Made by a program: the position numbers and the translations under genes | From: Bacilli bacterium | GTDB taxonomy: Bacteria > Bacillota_I > Bacilli_A > ML615J-28 > CAG-698 | Direction of reading: 5' to 3' | Assembly (NCBI GenBank): GCA_028693885.1 | Contig: JAQUUM010000001.1 | Coordinates: 1 to 15,990 of the forward strand | Length of the DNA: 15,990 nucleotides | Notes under the pieces: generated by a model | What the model was told of the DNA's origin: nothing | Databases searched by the model: none | The model's input: only the letters and a program-made list of their open reading frames with translations | In this document: positions 7,410 to 14,913 of the stretch, piece by piece | Layout of the letters: every line of letters starts with the position of its first letter | Numbering within the stretch: the first letter of the stretch is position 1

Positions 7410-7721
7410 ATGAATATTAAAAAGGGCGATACTGTTAAGATTATTAGCGGTAACCATAAGAATCAAACAGGAAAAGTATTAAAAGTATTAGTAAAAACTA
7501 ATAGAGTTGTTGTTGAAGGAATGAATGTTGCATCTCGCCACACAAAACCTTCTAACTCACAACCTAATGGTGGCATTGTAAAAAAAGAAATGCCAATGGA
7601 TGCTTCTAATGTACAATTGATAGATCCATCTACTAATAAAGCAGGACGTATTGGTTTTAAAGCAGAAAACGGTAAAAAAGTTCGTGTTTTCAAAAAAACT
7701 AATACTGTACTAGATAAGTAG
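7410..7721 (+). CDS. rplX: 50S ribosomal protein L24
   Basis: L24 initiates 50S assembly at the 5' end of 23S rRNA. The N-terminal KOW motif is visible as MNIKKGDTVKIISGNHKNQTGKV, followed by NRVVVEGMNVASRHTKPS and GGIVKKEMPMDASNV. At 103 residues it has typical Firmicute length. The start is 9 nt after the SD fused to the rplN stop. It ends in TAG, followed by TTAGGAGGA for rplE. Confidence 0.98.
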   Translation: MNIKKGDTVKIISGNHKNQTGKVLKVLVKTNRVVVEGMNVASRHTKPSNSQPNGGIVKKEMPMDASNVQLIDPSTNKAGRIGFKAENGKKVRVFKKTNTVLDK

Positions 7722-7738
7722 TTAGGAGGAATGAATAA

Positions 7739-8278
7739 ATGAATCGTGTTTTAGAGAATTATAAAAAAAATGTACAAAAGGCTTTAGTGAAACAATTTTC
7801 ATATACATCTATTATGCAAGTTCCAAAATTGGAAAAAGTAGTAGTTAATATGGGAGTTGGTGATGCTATCCAAAACGCTAAATTAATTGATGCTGCATTT
7901 GAAGACTTAAAAACAATTACTGGTCAAAAACCTGTAATTACTTATGCTAAAAAATCAATCGCTGCTTTTAAATTAAGAGAAGGTGTTGCTATTGGATGTA
8001 AAGTTACTTTACGTGGGGAAAAAATGTATGAGTTCTTTGATAAATTAGTGTCAATCTCATTACCACGTGTTCGTGATTTTAGAGGTTTAAGCAAAGAGTC
8101 TTTTGATGGCCGTGGCAATTATACTGTAGGGATCAAAGAACAATTAATCTTTCCTGAAATCGTTTATGACAAAGTCGTAAAAGTAAGAGGGATGGATATC
8201 GTAATTGTAACAACAGCTAAGTCTGATGAAGAAGGCAGAGCTTTACTTGGTCTACTTGGTATGCCATTTAAGAAGTAA
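7739..8278 (+). CDS. rplE: 50S ribosomal protein L5
   Basis: L5 binds 5S rRNA and contacts P-site tRNA in the central protuberance. The 179-residue product matches the Firmicute length. It shows [18 protein letters not shown] near residue 26, [23 protein letters not shown] near 60-82, and [11 protein letters not shown] near 109. SD TAGGAGGA is at 7722-7729. The TAA stop is part of TAAGGAGG for the following S14 gene. Confidence 0.99.
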   Translation: MNRVLENYKKNVQKALVKQFSYTSIMQVPKLEKVVVNMGVGDAIQNAKLIDAAFEDLKTITGQKPVITYAKKSIAAFKLREGVAIGCKVTLRGEKMYEFFDKLVSISLPRVRDFRGLSKESFDGRGNYTVGIKEQLIFPEIVYDKVVKVRGMDIVIVTTAKSDEEGRALLGLLGMPFKK

Positions 8279-8289
8279 GGAGGCGACTT

Positions 8290-8475
8290 ATGGCTAAAAC
8301 ATCTTTAAAAATTAAAAATAAACGTAAATCAAAATTTAAGGTTAGAGAATATACACGTTGTGAACGTTGTGGTAGACCTCATGCTGTATATCGTAAATTC
8401 AAACTATGCCGCTTATGTTTTAGAGAATTAGCGCACAAGGGACAAATTCCTGGCGTTACTAAAGCAAGCTGGTAA
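8290..8475 (+). CDS. rpsZ: 30S ribosomal protein S14, zinc-binding type Z
   Basis: S14 binds the 30S head. This is the short 61-residue form with a complete zinc ribbon: Cys24, Cys27, Cys40 and Cys43 (CERC and CRLC). The C-terminus ends [11 protein letters not shown] as in other Gram-positive type Z proteins. In many Firmicutes a longer cysteine-free paralogue elsewhere replaces it during zinc starvation; none is in this window. The gene is also often called rpsN. The SD TAAGGAGGCG is fused to the rplE stop. Confidence 0.98.
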   Translation: MAKTSLKIKNKRKSKFKVREYTRCERCGRPHAVYRKFKLCRLCFRELAHKGQIPGVTKASW

Positions 8476-8501
8476 TAATAAATTGGAAGGAGGCCATATA
8501 A

Positions 8502-8900
8502 ATGGTAATGACTGATCCAATTGCTGATATGCTTACACGTATTCGAAATGCTAATCAAATGAAGCATCCTACTGTAATGATACCGGCATCAAAAATCAAG
8601 TTAGAAATTTTAAATGTTATAAAAAGTGAAGGTTACATTGCTGATATTGAAACTGTTGAAGACGGTATTCAAGGTCAATTAAAAGTAACAATGAAGTATA
8701 CTGATAAAAAAGAAAGAGTAATTAAAGGTATTAAGCGTATTTCTAAACCAGGTTTACGTGTTTATGCAAAAGCCGTTGAAATGCCCAAAGTATTAAATGG
8801 TTTAGGCATTGCAATACTATCTACATCAAACGGAGTTATGACTGATCGTGAAGCTCGTCAAAAGAGTTTCGGCGGTGAAGTTATCGCTTATGTTTGGTAG
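8502..8900 (+). CDS. rpsH: 30S ribosomal protein S8
   Basis: S8 is a primary 16S rRNA binder in the 30S platform; in E. coli it represses its own spc operon. The 132-residue product begins [19 protein letters not shown], the usual Gram-positive start, which supports ATG 8502 over 8508. [36 protein letters not shown] and GGEVIAYVW at the C-terminus are diagnostic in part. SD GGAAGGAGG lies upstream. Tandem stops TAG-TAA occur at 8898-8903. Confidence 0.98.
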   Translation: MVMTDPIADMLTRIRNANQMKHPTVMIPASKIKLEILNVIKSEGYIADIETVEDGIQGQLKVTMKYTDKKERVIKGIKRISKPGLRVYAKAVEMPKVLNGLGIAILSTSNGVMTDREARQKSFGGEVIAYVW

Positions 8901-8915
8901 TAAGGGGAGGAAATT

Positions 8916-9455
8916 ATGTCACGTATAGGTAATAAAATTATTCATATTAAAGCGGGGGTTAGTGTAGATGTTAAAGATAACTTAGTGACTGTAAAAGGTC
9001 CAAAAGGAGAATTATCATTTGCAACTAATCCAGATATAAAAGTTGAAATAGAAGGAACGGATCTAAAAGTAACTAGACCAAGTGATTCTATTAAACATAA
9101 GACTCTTCACGGAACAACTAGAGCACTAATTAATAATATGGTAGAAGGTGTATCAGAAGGTTACACTAGACGCCTTGAAATAATTGGTGTTGGATATAAA
9201 GCAAAAGCAGCTGGTAGAGTATTAGAAGTAAATGCTGGATACTCTCATCCTGTAAATCTTGATATCCCTGAAGGATTAAACGTAGAAACTCCAATTCAAA
9301 CAGAGGTAGTAATTACCGGAATTGATAAACAAAAAGTTGGTCAATTCGCATCTGAAGTTAGAGCTATTCGTGCTCCTGAACCTTATAAAGGAAAAGGTAT
9401 CCGTTATAAAGGTGAAGTTGTTCGTCGTAAAGAAGGCAAGAAAGAAAAGAAATAG
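8916..9455 (+). CDS. rplF: 50S ribosomal protein L6
   Basis: L6 binds helix 97 of 23S rRNA near the factor-binding region. The 179-residue product has two duplicated L6 domains, about residues 10-82 and 90-165. It begins [17 protein letters not shown]. The C-terminal signature [20 protein letters not shown] is present at about 153-172, followed by a lysine-rich tail. SD GGGGAGG is at 8904-8910. The stop is TAG. Confidence 0.98.
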   Translation: MSRIGNKIIHIKAGVSVDVKDNLVTVKGPKGELSFATNPDIKVEIEGTDLKVTRPSDSIKHKTLHGTTRALINNMVEGVSEGYTRRLEIIGVGYKAKAAGRVLEVNAGYSHPVNLDIPEGLNVETPIQTEVVITGIDKQKVGQFASEVRAIRAPEPYKGKGIRYKGEVVRRKEGKKEKK

Positions 9456-9472
9456 AAAGGAGCATTATAAAA

Positions 9473-9835
9473 GTGATTATAAAAAAGTCGCGTAATGTGA
9501 CAAGACAAAAACGTCATTTACGTATTCGTAAGAATTTAATTGGTACAGCCGACATTCCACGTTTAAATGTTTTCCGTTCTAACACTAATATTTATGCTCA
9601 AATAATTGATGACACTTTAGGAGTTACTTTAGTTAGTGCTTCAAGTGCAGAAAAAGAGTTAAAATTAAAGAATGGCTCAAATATTGAAGCTGCAAAAGCT
9701 GTTGGTAAAGCAGTCGCTTTAAGAGCAAAAGAAAAAAGTATAAATGCTATAGTATTCGACCGTGGTGGTTATTTATATCATGGTAGAGTAAAAGCATTAG
9801 CTGAAGCTGCTCGTGAAGCCGGCTTGAAATTTTAG
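9473..9835 (+). CDS. rplR: 50S ribosomal protein L18
   Basis: L18 binds 5S rRNA with L5 in the central protuberance. The 120-residue product has the basic N-terminus [20 protein letters not shown], then [19 protein letters not shown] and [26 protein letters not shown], all family-typical. The start is GTG 9473, about 9 nt after AGAAAGGAGC. The stop TAG leads straight into the AGGGGGT that serves rpsE. Confidence 0.98.
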   Translation: MIIKKSRNVTRQKRHLRIRKNLIGTADIPRLNVFRSNTNIYAQIIDDTLGVTLVSASSAEKELKLKNGSNIEAAKAVGKAVALRAKEKSINAIVFDRGGYLYHGRVKALAEAAREAGLKF

Positions 9836-9848
9836 GGGGTAAAAATTA

Positions 9849-10379
9849 ATGCGTGATGCAAAAGAAAAAAGACCTAATAAAAAAGAGGCAGTTAGTGTTA
9901 TTGATAAAACATTTGAAGAACGTGTTGTAAGTATTAACCATGTAACAAAAGTAGTTAAAGGCGGTAGAAGATATCGTTTTAGTGCTGTTGTTGTTGTGGG
10001 AGATAAAAATGGTCGTGTAGGCCTAGGCACAGGAAAAGCAAATGAAGTTCCAGATGCAGTTAAAAAAGCTGTTGAGGATGCTAAGAAAAATTTAATTAAA
10101 GTAGAAATAGTAAATACTACTATTCCTCATTCAATTACTGGTGTATATGGTGGAGGAAAAGTATTTTTAAAACCTGCTAAAGATGGTACTGGAGTTATCG
10201 CTGGTGGACCAGTGAGAGCTGTAGTTGAACTTGCAGGAATTTCAGATATTCTTTCTAAATCATTAGGATCAAATACTCCAATTAACATTGTAAGAGCTAC
10301 AATCGAAGGATTAAAAGCTTTAAGAACAGCTGAACAAGTTGCAGCTATTCGTGGAAAAGATGTAAAGGAGATTATCTAA
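9849..10379 (+). CDS. rpsE: 30S ribosomal protein S5
   Basis: S5 lies at the mRNA entry and the body-head junction and influences decoding accuracy. The 176-residue product has the N-terminal double-stranded RNA binding fold with [20 protein letters not shown] near residue 23 and the [20 protein letters not shown] signature. The C-terminal domain has [19 protein letters not shown] and [14 protein letters not shown]. About ten extra charged residues precede the core compared with Bacillus. SD is AGGGGGT. The rpmD SD (AAAGGAG, 10364-10370) lies in its 3' end. Confidence 0.98.
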   Translation: MRDAKEKRPNKKEAVSVIDKTFEERVVSINHVTKVVKGGRRYRFSAVVVVGDKNGRVGLGTGKANEVPDAVKKAVEDAKKNLIKVEIVNTTIPHSITGVYGGGKVFLKPAKDGTGVIAGGPVRAVVELAGISDILSKSLGSNTPINIVRATIEGLKALRTAEQVAAIRGKDVKEII

Positions 10380-10381
10380 TT

Positions 10382-10570
10382 ATGGCAAAAGAAAAAGTTA
10401 TTACAATAAAATTAGTCAAAAGCTCTTTTGGTAGAAAACCAAATCAAGCAAGGACTTTAAAAGCTTTAGGCTTGAGTAAAAGAAATCAACAAATCACTAA
10501 AATAGATAACGAAGCAGTTAGAGGTATGATTGCTACAGTTAGCCATTTAGTTGAAGTTGTTGAAAACTAG
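10382..10570 (+). CDS. rpmD: 50S ribosomal protein L30
   Basis: L30 is a small 50S protein, absent from some bacterial lineages and present here. The 62-residue product reads [21 protein letters not shown] with the following [12 protein letters not shown] block and [13 protein letters not shown] at the end, all characteristic. It begins two bases after the rpsE stop. Its TAG stop is fused to the rplO SD (TAGGAGG, 10568-10574). Confidence 0.97.
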   Translation: MAKEKVITIKLVKSSFGRKPNQARTLKALGLSKRNQQITKIDNEAVRGMIATVSHLVEVVEN

Positions 10571-10580
10571 GAGGTTTAGC

Positions 10581-11021
10581 ATGAAATTACATGAATTAAA
10601 ACCTGTTGAAGGTGCTCGTCACAGCAAAAAACGTGTTGGACGTGGTACTGGTTCTGGACATGGTAAAACAAGTGGCCGTGGTAACAAAGGACAAAATTCA
10701 AGAAGTGGTGGTGGAGTAAGACCTGGTTTTGAAGGTGGACAAACACCATTATTCAAAAGATTGCCTAAGAGAGGATTTACTAATGTAAATCGTAAAGAAT
10801 ATGCAATCATCAATGTAGAAGAATTAAACTGCTTCAAAGATGGTAGTGAAGTTTCTATTAATGATTTTGTAAAACAAGGCTTAATTAATAAAAGATATGA
10901 TGGTATCAAAGTTTTAGGAAATGGTAAGTTAAGTGTTAAGTTAACTGTTAAAGCTAATAAATTTTCTAAATCAGCTGAGAAGATTATCGCAGATGCTGGT
11001 GGAAAAACAGAGGTGATTTAA
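10581..11021 (+). CDS. rplO: 50S ribosomal protein L15
   Basis: L15 is a late-assembling 50S protein with a long basic glycine-rich N-terminal extension. That extension is visible at residues 15-55 ([20 protein letters not shown] onward, with [11 protein letters not shown]). The globular C-terminal part includes the signature [12 protein letters not shown] and [17 protein letters not shown] strands. ATG 10581 gives 146 residues starting [18 protein letters not shown] and follows TAGGAGG. An upstream in-frame codon at 10551 lies within rpmD and is rejected. The TAA stop overlaps the secY start by one base. Confidence 0.98.
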   Translation: MKLHELKPVEGARHSKKRVGRGTGSGHGKTSGRGNKGQNSRSGGGVRPGFEGGQTPLFKRLPKRGFTNVNRKEYAIINVEELNCFKDGSEVSINDFVKQGLINKRYDGIKVLGNGKLSVKLTVKANKFSKSAEKIIADAGGKTEVI

Positions 11022-12334
11022 TGGCTGCTTTTAAAAACTCAAAATTTTGGAACGGAGTGAAAACTTTTTTCAAAAATAAGATAACAATAATGTTGCTTTT
11101 TACTGCGCTGTTTTTACTTATTTATAGATTAGGAGTTTTTATTCAATTACCATTTATTGATAGAGATTTTTATACAGATATTTCATCTTCAATGTTTGGA
11201 TTTTTAGATGTATTTAGTGGTGGTGCTTTATCTAATTTCTCGATTTTAGCATTAGGTATTAGTCCATACATTACAGCTTCAATCATTATTCAACTTTTAA
11301 AAATGGATATTATTCCAGTATTAAAAGAATGGTCTGAAGAAGGTGAGACAGGAAAACAAAAATTAAATCAATTAACTAAGTATTTAGCACTTGGTTTAGC
11401 GTTTGTTCAATCACTAACTTTAACTGTTGGAATTTCAGTTACTTATGAAAATACATTATTTATCGCAGGTACTGATGTTACACCATTCTTATTTGTATAT
11501 TTAGCGATTGTTGCAACTGCAGGTACTGCTTTTGTATTATGGATTGCTGAAAAAATTACAAAAAGAGGTATTGGTAATGGTACTAGTATGTTAATCGTAG
11601 CTGGTATTTTAGCATCTTATCCTGAAATGTTTAGTGAATTAATTAAAAAGTATTTAACTGAAGGTGGAGGTACTGCTGGTAATATTATTACTTTCTTTGT
11701 AGTATTAGTGTTATTCTTGGTAATTATTATTGGGATTGTTTTTATGGAAGCAGCTCAAAGAAAAGTTCCGATTCAATACGCTAATAGACCAGCAACATCA
11801 ACTTTTAGAGGAAAACATGATTCAAATATTCCGATTAAGTTAAACTCTGCATCTGTAATTCCGGTTATCTTTGCTGGTACTTTAATGAGTATTCCAACAA
11901 CTATAGTTAACTTTATGGATGAAACAAATACAACTTATTGGATTAAACAAATCTTTAGTTATTCAGAACCAATTGGTTTTGTATTATATATGATGTTAAT
12001 TTTCGTATTCTCATTCTTCTATTCATTTTTACAAATGAATCCGGAAAATATGTCTGAGAATTTACAAAAACAAAATGCATATATTCCTGGAATTAGACCA
12101 GGGGCTGAAACAGCATCTTATATTTCGAGATTAATTTTCAAGATTACAATGTTAGGTGCAACTTATCTTGCGATTGTTGCAGCAATTCCGATTGTTATGA
12201 GTTTGATTTTTGATTTACCAGCATCATTCCAAATTGGTGGTACTAGTTTGATCATCGTTGTTGGTGTAGCTGTTGAAACTGTAAAACAAATGAAAACTCA
12301 AAAGCAAGAAAAACAATACCGTGGATTTATATAA
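11021..12334 (+). CDS. secY: preprotein translocase channel subunit SecY
   Basis: SecY forms the protein-conducting channel of the SecYEG translocon in the cytoplasmic membrane. The 437-residue product has ten predicted hydrophobic spans, at roughly 23-41, 72-95, 117-140, 152-175, 187-203, 218-242, 275-297, 315-337, 375-397 and 403-420. The region GGALSNFSILALGISPYITA at 66-85 is the first SecY signature after the plug segment. AQRKVPIQYANR near 246 and the cytosolic loop NPENMSENLQKQNAYIPGIRPG near 343 are also conserved. The SD AGAGGTGAT lies in the end of rplO, and the start overlaps its stop (TAATG). The position between rplO and adk is the standard Firmicute one. Confidence 0.99.
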   Translation: MAAFKNSKFWNGVKTFFKNKITIMLLFTALFLLIYRLGVFIQLPFIDRDFYTDISSSMFGFLDVFSGGALSNFSILALGISPYITASIIIQLLKMDIIPVLKEWSEEGETGKQKLNQLTKYLALGLAFVQSLTLTVGISVTYENTLFIAGTDVTPFLFVYLAIVATAGTAFVLWIAEKITKRGIGNGTSMLIVAGILASYPEMFSELIKKYLTEGGGTAGNIITFFVVLVLFLVIIIGIVFMEAAQRKVPIQYANRPATSTFRGKHDSNIPIKLNSASVIPVIFAGTLMSIPTTIVNFMDETNTTYWIKQIFSYSEPIGFVLYMMLIFVFSFFYSFLQMNPENMSENLQKQNAYIPGIRPGAETASYISRLIFKITMLGATYLAIVAAIPIVMSLIFDLPASFQIGGTSLIIVVGVAVETVKQMKTQKQEKQYRGFI

Positions 12335-12347
12335 GAGGGTGAATATT

Positions 12348-13007
12348 GTGCGTTTACTATTAATGGGAGCACCCGGCGCAGGCAAAGGGACTCAAGCGGC
12401 TTTATTGAAAAATGCGTATAATATTCCCCACGTTTCCACAGGCGATATGTTTAGGGAAGCGATTAAGCTTGATTCAGAATTAGGTAGAAAAGTTAAAGCT
12501 TATATGGACAAGGGTGAATTAGTACCAGACAGTGTAACAGTTGAAGTCATGGCAGATCGTCTAGCAAAAGATGATTGTAAAGATGGTTTTTTATTAGATG
12601 GTTATCCAAGAACTTTAAAACAGGGTCAAGAATTAGATTTACTACTTAAGAGACTTAATATAAAGCTAGACAAAGTTTTTAATTTTGTAGTAAAAGAAGA
12701 AATTTTGATTAGAAGAATTTTAGGTAGAAGAGTTTGTAAAAAATGTGGAGCAGGCTATCATGTAGATACTTTAAAACCAAAAGTTGAAGGTGTTTGTGAT
12801 GTTTGTGGTGGTGAATTAATATCTAGAAAAGATGATACATATGAAACTATCAAAAACAGAATTTCAGTTTATGAAAAACAAACTAAACCATTGGTTGAAT
12901 ACTACGAAAAACAAGATTTGCTTGTAGAGTTAGATGGTTCTAAAGATTTAAACGAAACGTTTGTAGAGATTAAAGATATTCTTGGAGGAATGAATGATCA
13001 CAATTAA
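12348..13007 (+). CDS. adk: adenylate kinase, zinc-binding LID form
   Basis: Adenylate kinase converts ATP and AMP to two ADP in the cytoplasm. The 219-residue product starts MRLLLMGAPGAGKGTQ, with the P-loop GAPGAGKGT at residues 7-15. STGDMFR (30-36) and DGYPRT (84-89) form the AMP-binding parts. The LID domain has four cysteines at 130, 133, 150 and 153 (CKKC and CDVC), the structural zinc site of Gram-positive enzymes. I chose GTG 12348, five bases after AGAGGGTGA (12334-12342). The in-frame extension upstream lies in the end of secY and is not family-like. The last 14 bases overlap map. Confidence 0.98.
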   Translation: MRLLLMGAPGAGKGTQAALLKNAYNIPHVSTGDMFREAIKLDSELGRKVKAYMDKGELVPDSVTVEVMADRLAKDDCKDGFLLDGYPRTLKQGQELDLLLKRLNIKLDKVFNFVVKEEILIRRILGRRVCKKCGAGYHVDTLKPKVEGVCDVCGGELISRKDDTYETIKNRISVYEKQTKPLVEYYEKQDLLVELDGSKDLNETFVEIKDILGGMNDHN

Positions 13008-13764
13008 AAGTGAGCGTGAAATTTCACTTATGAAGCAAGCTGGATTTATTGTAGCTTTAGCACATAAAGCTGTTAAGGAAGCTATAAAACCAGGTGTGAG
13101 TACATTATACTTAGACCAAGTAGCTGAAAAAGTAATCAAAGAGAATAACGCCACACCCTCGTTTAAAGGATATGGTGGATTCCCTGGGTCTATATGTGCC
13201 TCAATTAATAATGTTGTGGTTCATGGTATTCCTAGTGAAAAAAAGATTTTAAAAGAAGGTGACATTATCGCTATAGACATTGGAGCTTGTTATCAAGGCT
13301 ATCATGGCGATAGTGCAATGACACATGCTGTAGGCAAAATTAATGAAAATCGTCAAAGATTATTAGAGGTAACGCAAGCAGCATTATATGAAGGACTCAA
13401 ATTTGCTCAACCCAATAATCATTTATCAGATGTTTCTCATGCTATAGAAAAGTATGTTTTAGAAAACAAGTTTAATGTTGTTAAAGAATTTACTGGACAT
13501 GGTATCGGGAAAGCATTACATGAAGATCCTTACATTCCTAATTTTGGTGAAGCTGGACATGGTCCGGTATTAAAAGAAGGTATGGCTTTAGCTATTGAAC
13601 CAATGGTTAATGCAGGAGGATCTAGAGTCAAAATATTACAAGACAATTGGACTACTGTGACCCTTGATAGGTCAGACAGTGCTCATTTTGAACATACAGT
13701 AGTTATTACAAAAACAGGTCATATAATATTGACAAAATTAGAAGGGAGTGAATTTGGTGTCTAA
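12994..13764 (+). CDS. map: type I methionine aminopeptidase
   Basis: This cytoplasmic metalloenzyme removes the initiator methionine from new proteins. All expected residues are visible in the 256-residue product: substrate-binding His77, metal ligands Asp95, Asp106, His169, Glu202 and Glu233, and catalytic His176. Each is offset by two from E. coli numbering. The motifs are [26 protein letters not shown] and AIEPM. No N-terminal zinc or SH3-binding extension is present. The SD GGAGGA lies within the end of adk, 4 nt before the start, giving a 14-nt overlap. The 3' end overlaps infA by 8 nt. Confidence 0.98.
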   Translation: MITIKSEREISLMKQAGFIVALAHKAVKEAIKPGVSTLYLDQVAEKVIKENNATPSFKGYGGFPGSICASINNVVVHGIPSEKKILKEGDIIAIDIGACYQGYHGDSAMTHAVGKINENRQRLLEVTQAALYEGLKFAQPNNHLSDVSHAIEKYVLENKFNVVKEFTGHGIGKALHEDPYIPNFGEAGHGPVLKEGMALAIEPMVNAGGSRVKILQDNWTTVTLDRSDSAHFEHTVVITKTGHIILTKLEGSEFGV

Positions 13765-13975
13765 ACAAGATGTTATTGAATTAAAAGGTACAGTTACAGA
13801 TGCTTTGCCTAATGCGATTTTTAAAGTCAAATTAGAAAATGGGCATCAAATAGTGGCACACGTTTCTGGTAAAATACGTATGCATTACATAAATATTCTA
13901 CCAGGTGATAAAGTGACTGTAGAACTATCACCATACGACGTAACACGTGGCCGTATTACTTATAGACATAAGTAA
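13757..13975 (+). CDS. infA: translation initiation factor IF-1
   Basis: IF-1 occupies the A site of the 30S subunit during initiation. From GTG 13757 the product is exactly 72 residues, the family length, starting [13 protein letters not shown]. It includes [20 protein letters not shown] and the stretch [20 protein letters not shown], ending [12 protein letters not shown]. The SD GGGAGTGA (13744-13751) lies in map, 5 nt upstream of GTG 13757. In-frame GTG 13748 and TTG 13754 would lengthen the protein beyond family size; TTG 13754 cannot be excluded. Unlike Bacillus, no KOW-domain gene stands between map and infA. Confidence 0.98.
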   Translation: MSKQDVIELKGTVTDALPNAIFKVKLENGHQIVAHVSGKIRMHYINILPGDKVTVELSPYDVTRGRITYRHK

Positions 13976-13994
13976 TTCTAAAGGAGGAAAAGAA

Positions 13995-14108
13995 ATGAAA
14001 GTCAGACCATCAGTAAAACCAATATGTGATCAATGTAAAGTTATAAACCGTAAAGGTAAAGTTATGGTAATTTGTAAAAATCCAAAACACAAACAAAAAC
14101 AAGGATAA
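13995..14108 (+). CDS. rpmJ: 50S ribosomal protein L36, zinc-binding type
   Basis: L36 is a tiny zinc-ribbon protein of the 50S subunit. The 37-residue product starts [17 protein letters not shown] and ends KHKQKQG. The zinc ligands Cys11, Cys14, Cys27 and His32 are all present. AAGGAGGAAA lies 6-8 nt upstream of ATG 13995. The TAA stop is at 14106-14108. Its place between infA and rpsM is the standard one. Confidence 0.97.
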   Translation: MKVRPSVKPICDQCKVINRKGKVMVICKNPKHKQKQG

Positions 14109-14123
14109 TTAGGAGGAAAATAA

Positions 14124-14489
14124 ATGGCACGTATTTCTGGTGTTGATGTCCCTCGTGACAAAAGAGTAGTTATTTCATTAACTTATATTTTTGGTATCGG
14201 GAAGACAACATCTATTAAAGTGTTGGAAAAAGCAGGCGTTAGTCAAGACAAACGCGTGAAAGATTTAAGTGAAGAAGAATTAACAAGTATTCGTCGTGAA
14301 ATTGCACTTTTAAAAGTTGAGGGTGATTTACGTCGTGATGTTAGTTTGAATATTAAGAGATTAATGGAAATTGGAAGCTATAGAGGCATGCGCCATCGTC
14401 GTGGATTACCTGTTAGAGGGCAAAACACAAGATGCAATGCAAGAACTCGTAAGGGTAAAGCTAAAACTGTAGCTAATAAAAGGAAGTAG
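14124..14489 (+). CDS. rpsM: 30S ribosomal protein S13
   Basis: S13 in the 30S head contacts the 50S subunit and P-site tRNA. The 121-residue product begins [21 protein letters not shown] and has the helix-two-turn-helix [19 protein letters not shown]. The C-terminal signature [19 protein letters not shown] follows, with a basic tail. One cysteine (NTRCNART) replaces the usual residue before NARTRKG, a minor variation. SD TTAGGAGGAAA precedes the start. The TAG stop runs into GTGAG, a weak SD for rpsK. Confidence 0.98.
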   Translation: MARISGVDVPRDKRVVISLTYIFGIGKTTSIKVLEKAGVSQDKRVKDLSEEELTSIRREIALLKVEGDLRRDVSLNIKRLMEIGSYRGMRHRRGLPVRGQNTRCNARTRKGKAKTVANKRK

Positions 14490-14500
14490 GTGAGTAGATA

Positions 14501-14890
14501 ATGGCTGTTAAAAAAGTTCGTACTAAACGTAAAGTTAAAAAAAATATTCCTGTGGGAATAGCGCATATTCACTCAACTTTTAATAATACTATTGTTACTA
14601 TTACAGATGTTGATGGTAATGCAATTACATGGTCAAGTGCTGGTTCTTTAGGTTTTAAGGGTAGTAAAAAATCTACTCCATTCGCTGCACAAATGGCATC
14701 AGAGGCTTGCGCTAAAGCTGCAATGGATAGCGGAATGATGAAAATTGAAGTTACTGTAAAAGGGCCTGGTCCTGGTCGTGAAGCTGCCATTAGATCACTT
14801 CAAATTGCTGGATTAGAAATTACATCAATTAAAGATGTAACTCCAATCCCTCATAATGGTTGTCGTCCGTCAAAAAGACCTCGCGGTTAA
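14501..14890 (+). CDS. rpsK: 30S ribosomal protein S11
   Basis: S11 is in the 30S platform and contacts the mRNA-16S SD duplex region. The 129-residue product starts [19 protein letters not shown]. It contains [20 protein letters not shown], then [17 protein letters not shown], and the C-terminal signature [20 protein letters not shown]. The SD AGTAGGTGAG is weaker than most in this operon. The stop is TAA. Confidence 0.98.
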   Translation: MAVKKVRTKRKVKKNIPVGIAHIHSTFNNTIVTITDVDGNAITWSSAGSLGFKGSKKSTPFAAQMASEACAKAAMDSGMMKIEVTVKGPGPGREAAIRSLQIAGLEITSIKDVTPIPHNGCRPSKRPRG

Positions 14891-14913
14891 TGAAAATAAG
14901 GAGGTAGTAACGA

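Noticed and set aside
10551-10580. Upstream in-frame start for rplO inside rpmD
   Set aside because: ATG 10581 has a perfect SD and gives the family N-terminus MKLHELKP.
12321-12347. Longer adk frame beginning in secY
   Set aside because: The P-loop strand should start at the N-terminus; GTG 12348 has an SD and gives the normal length.
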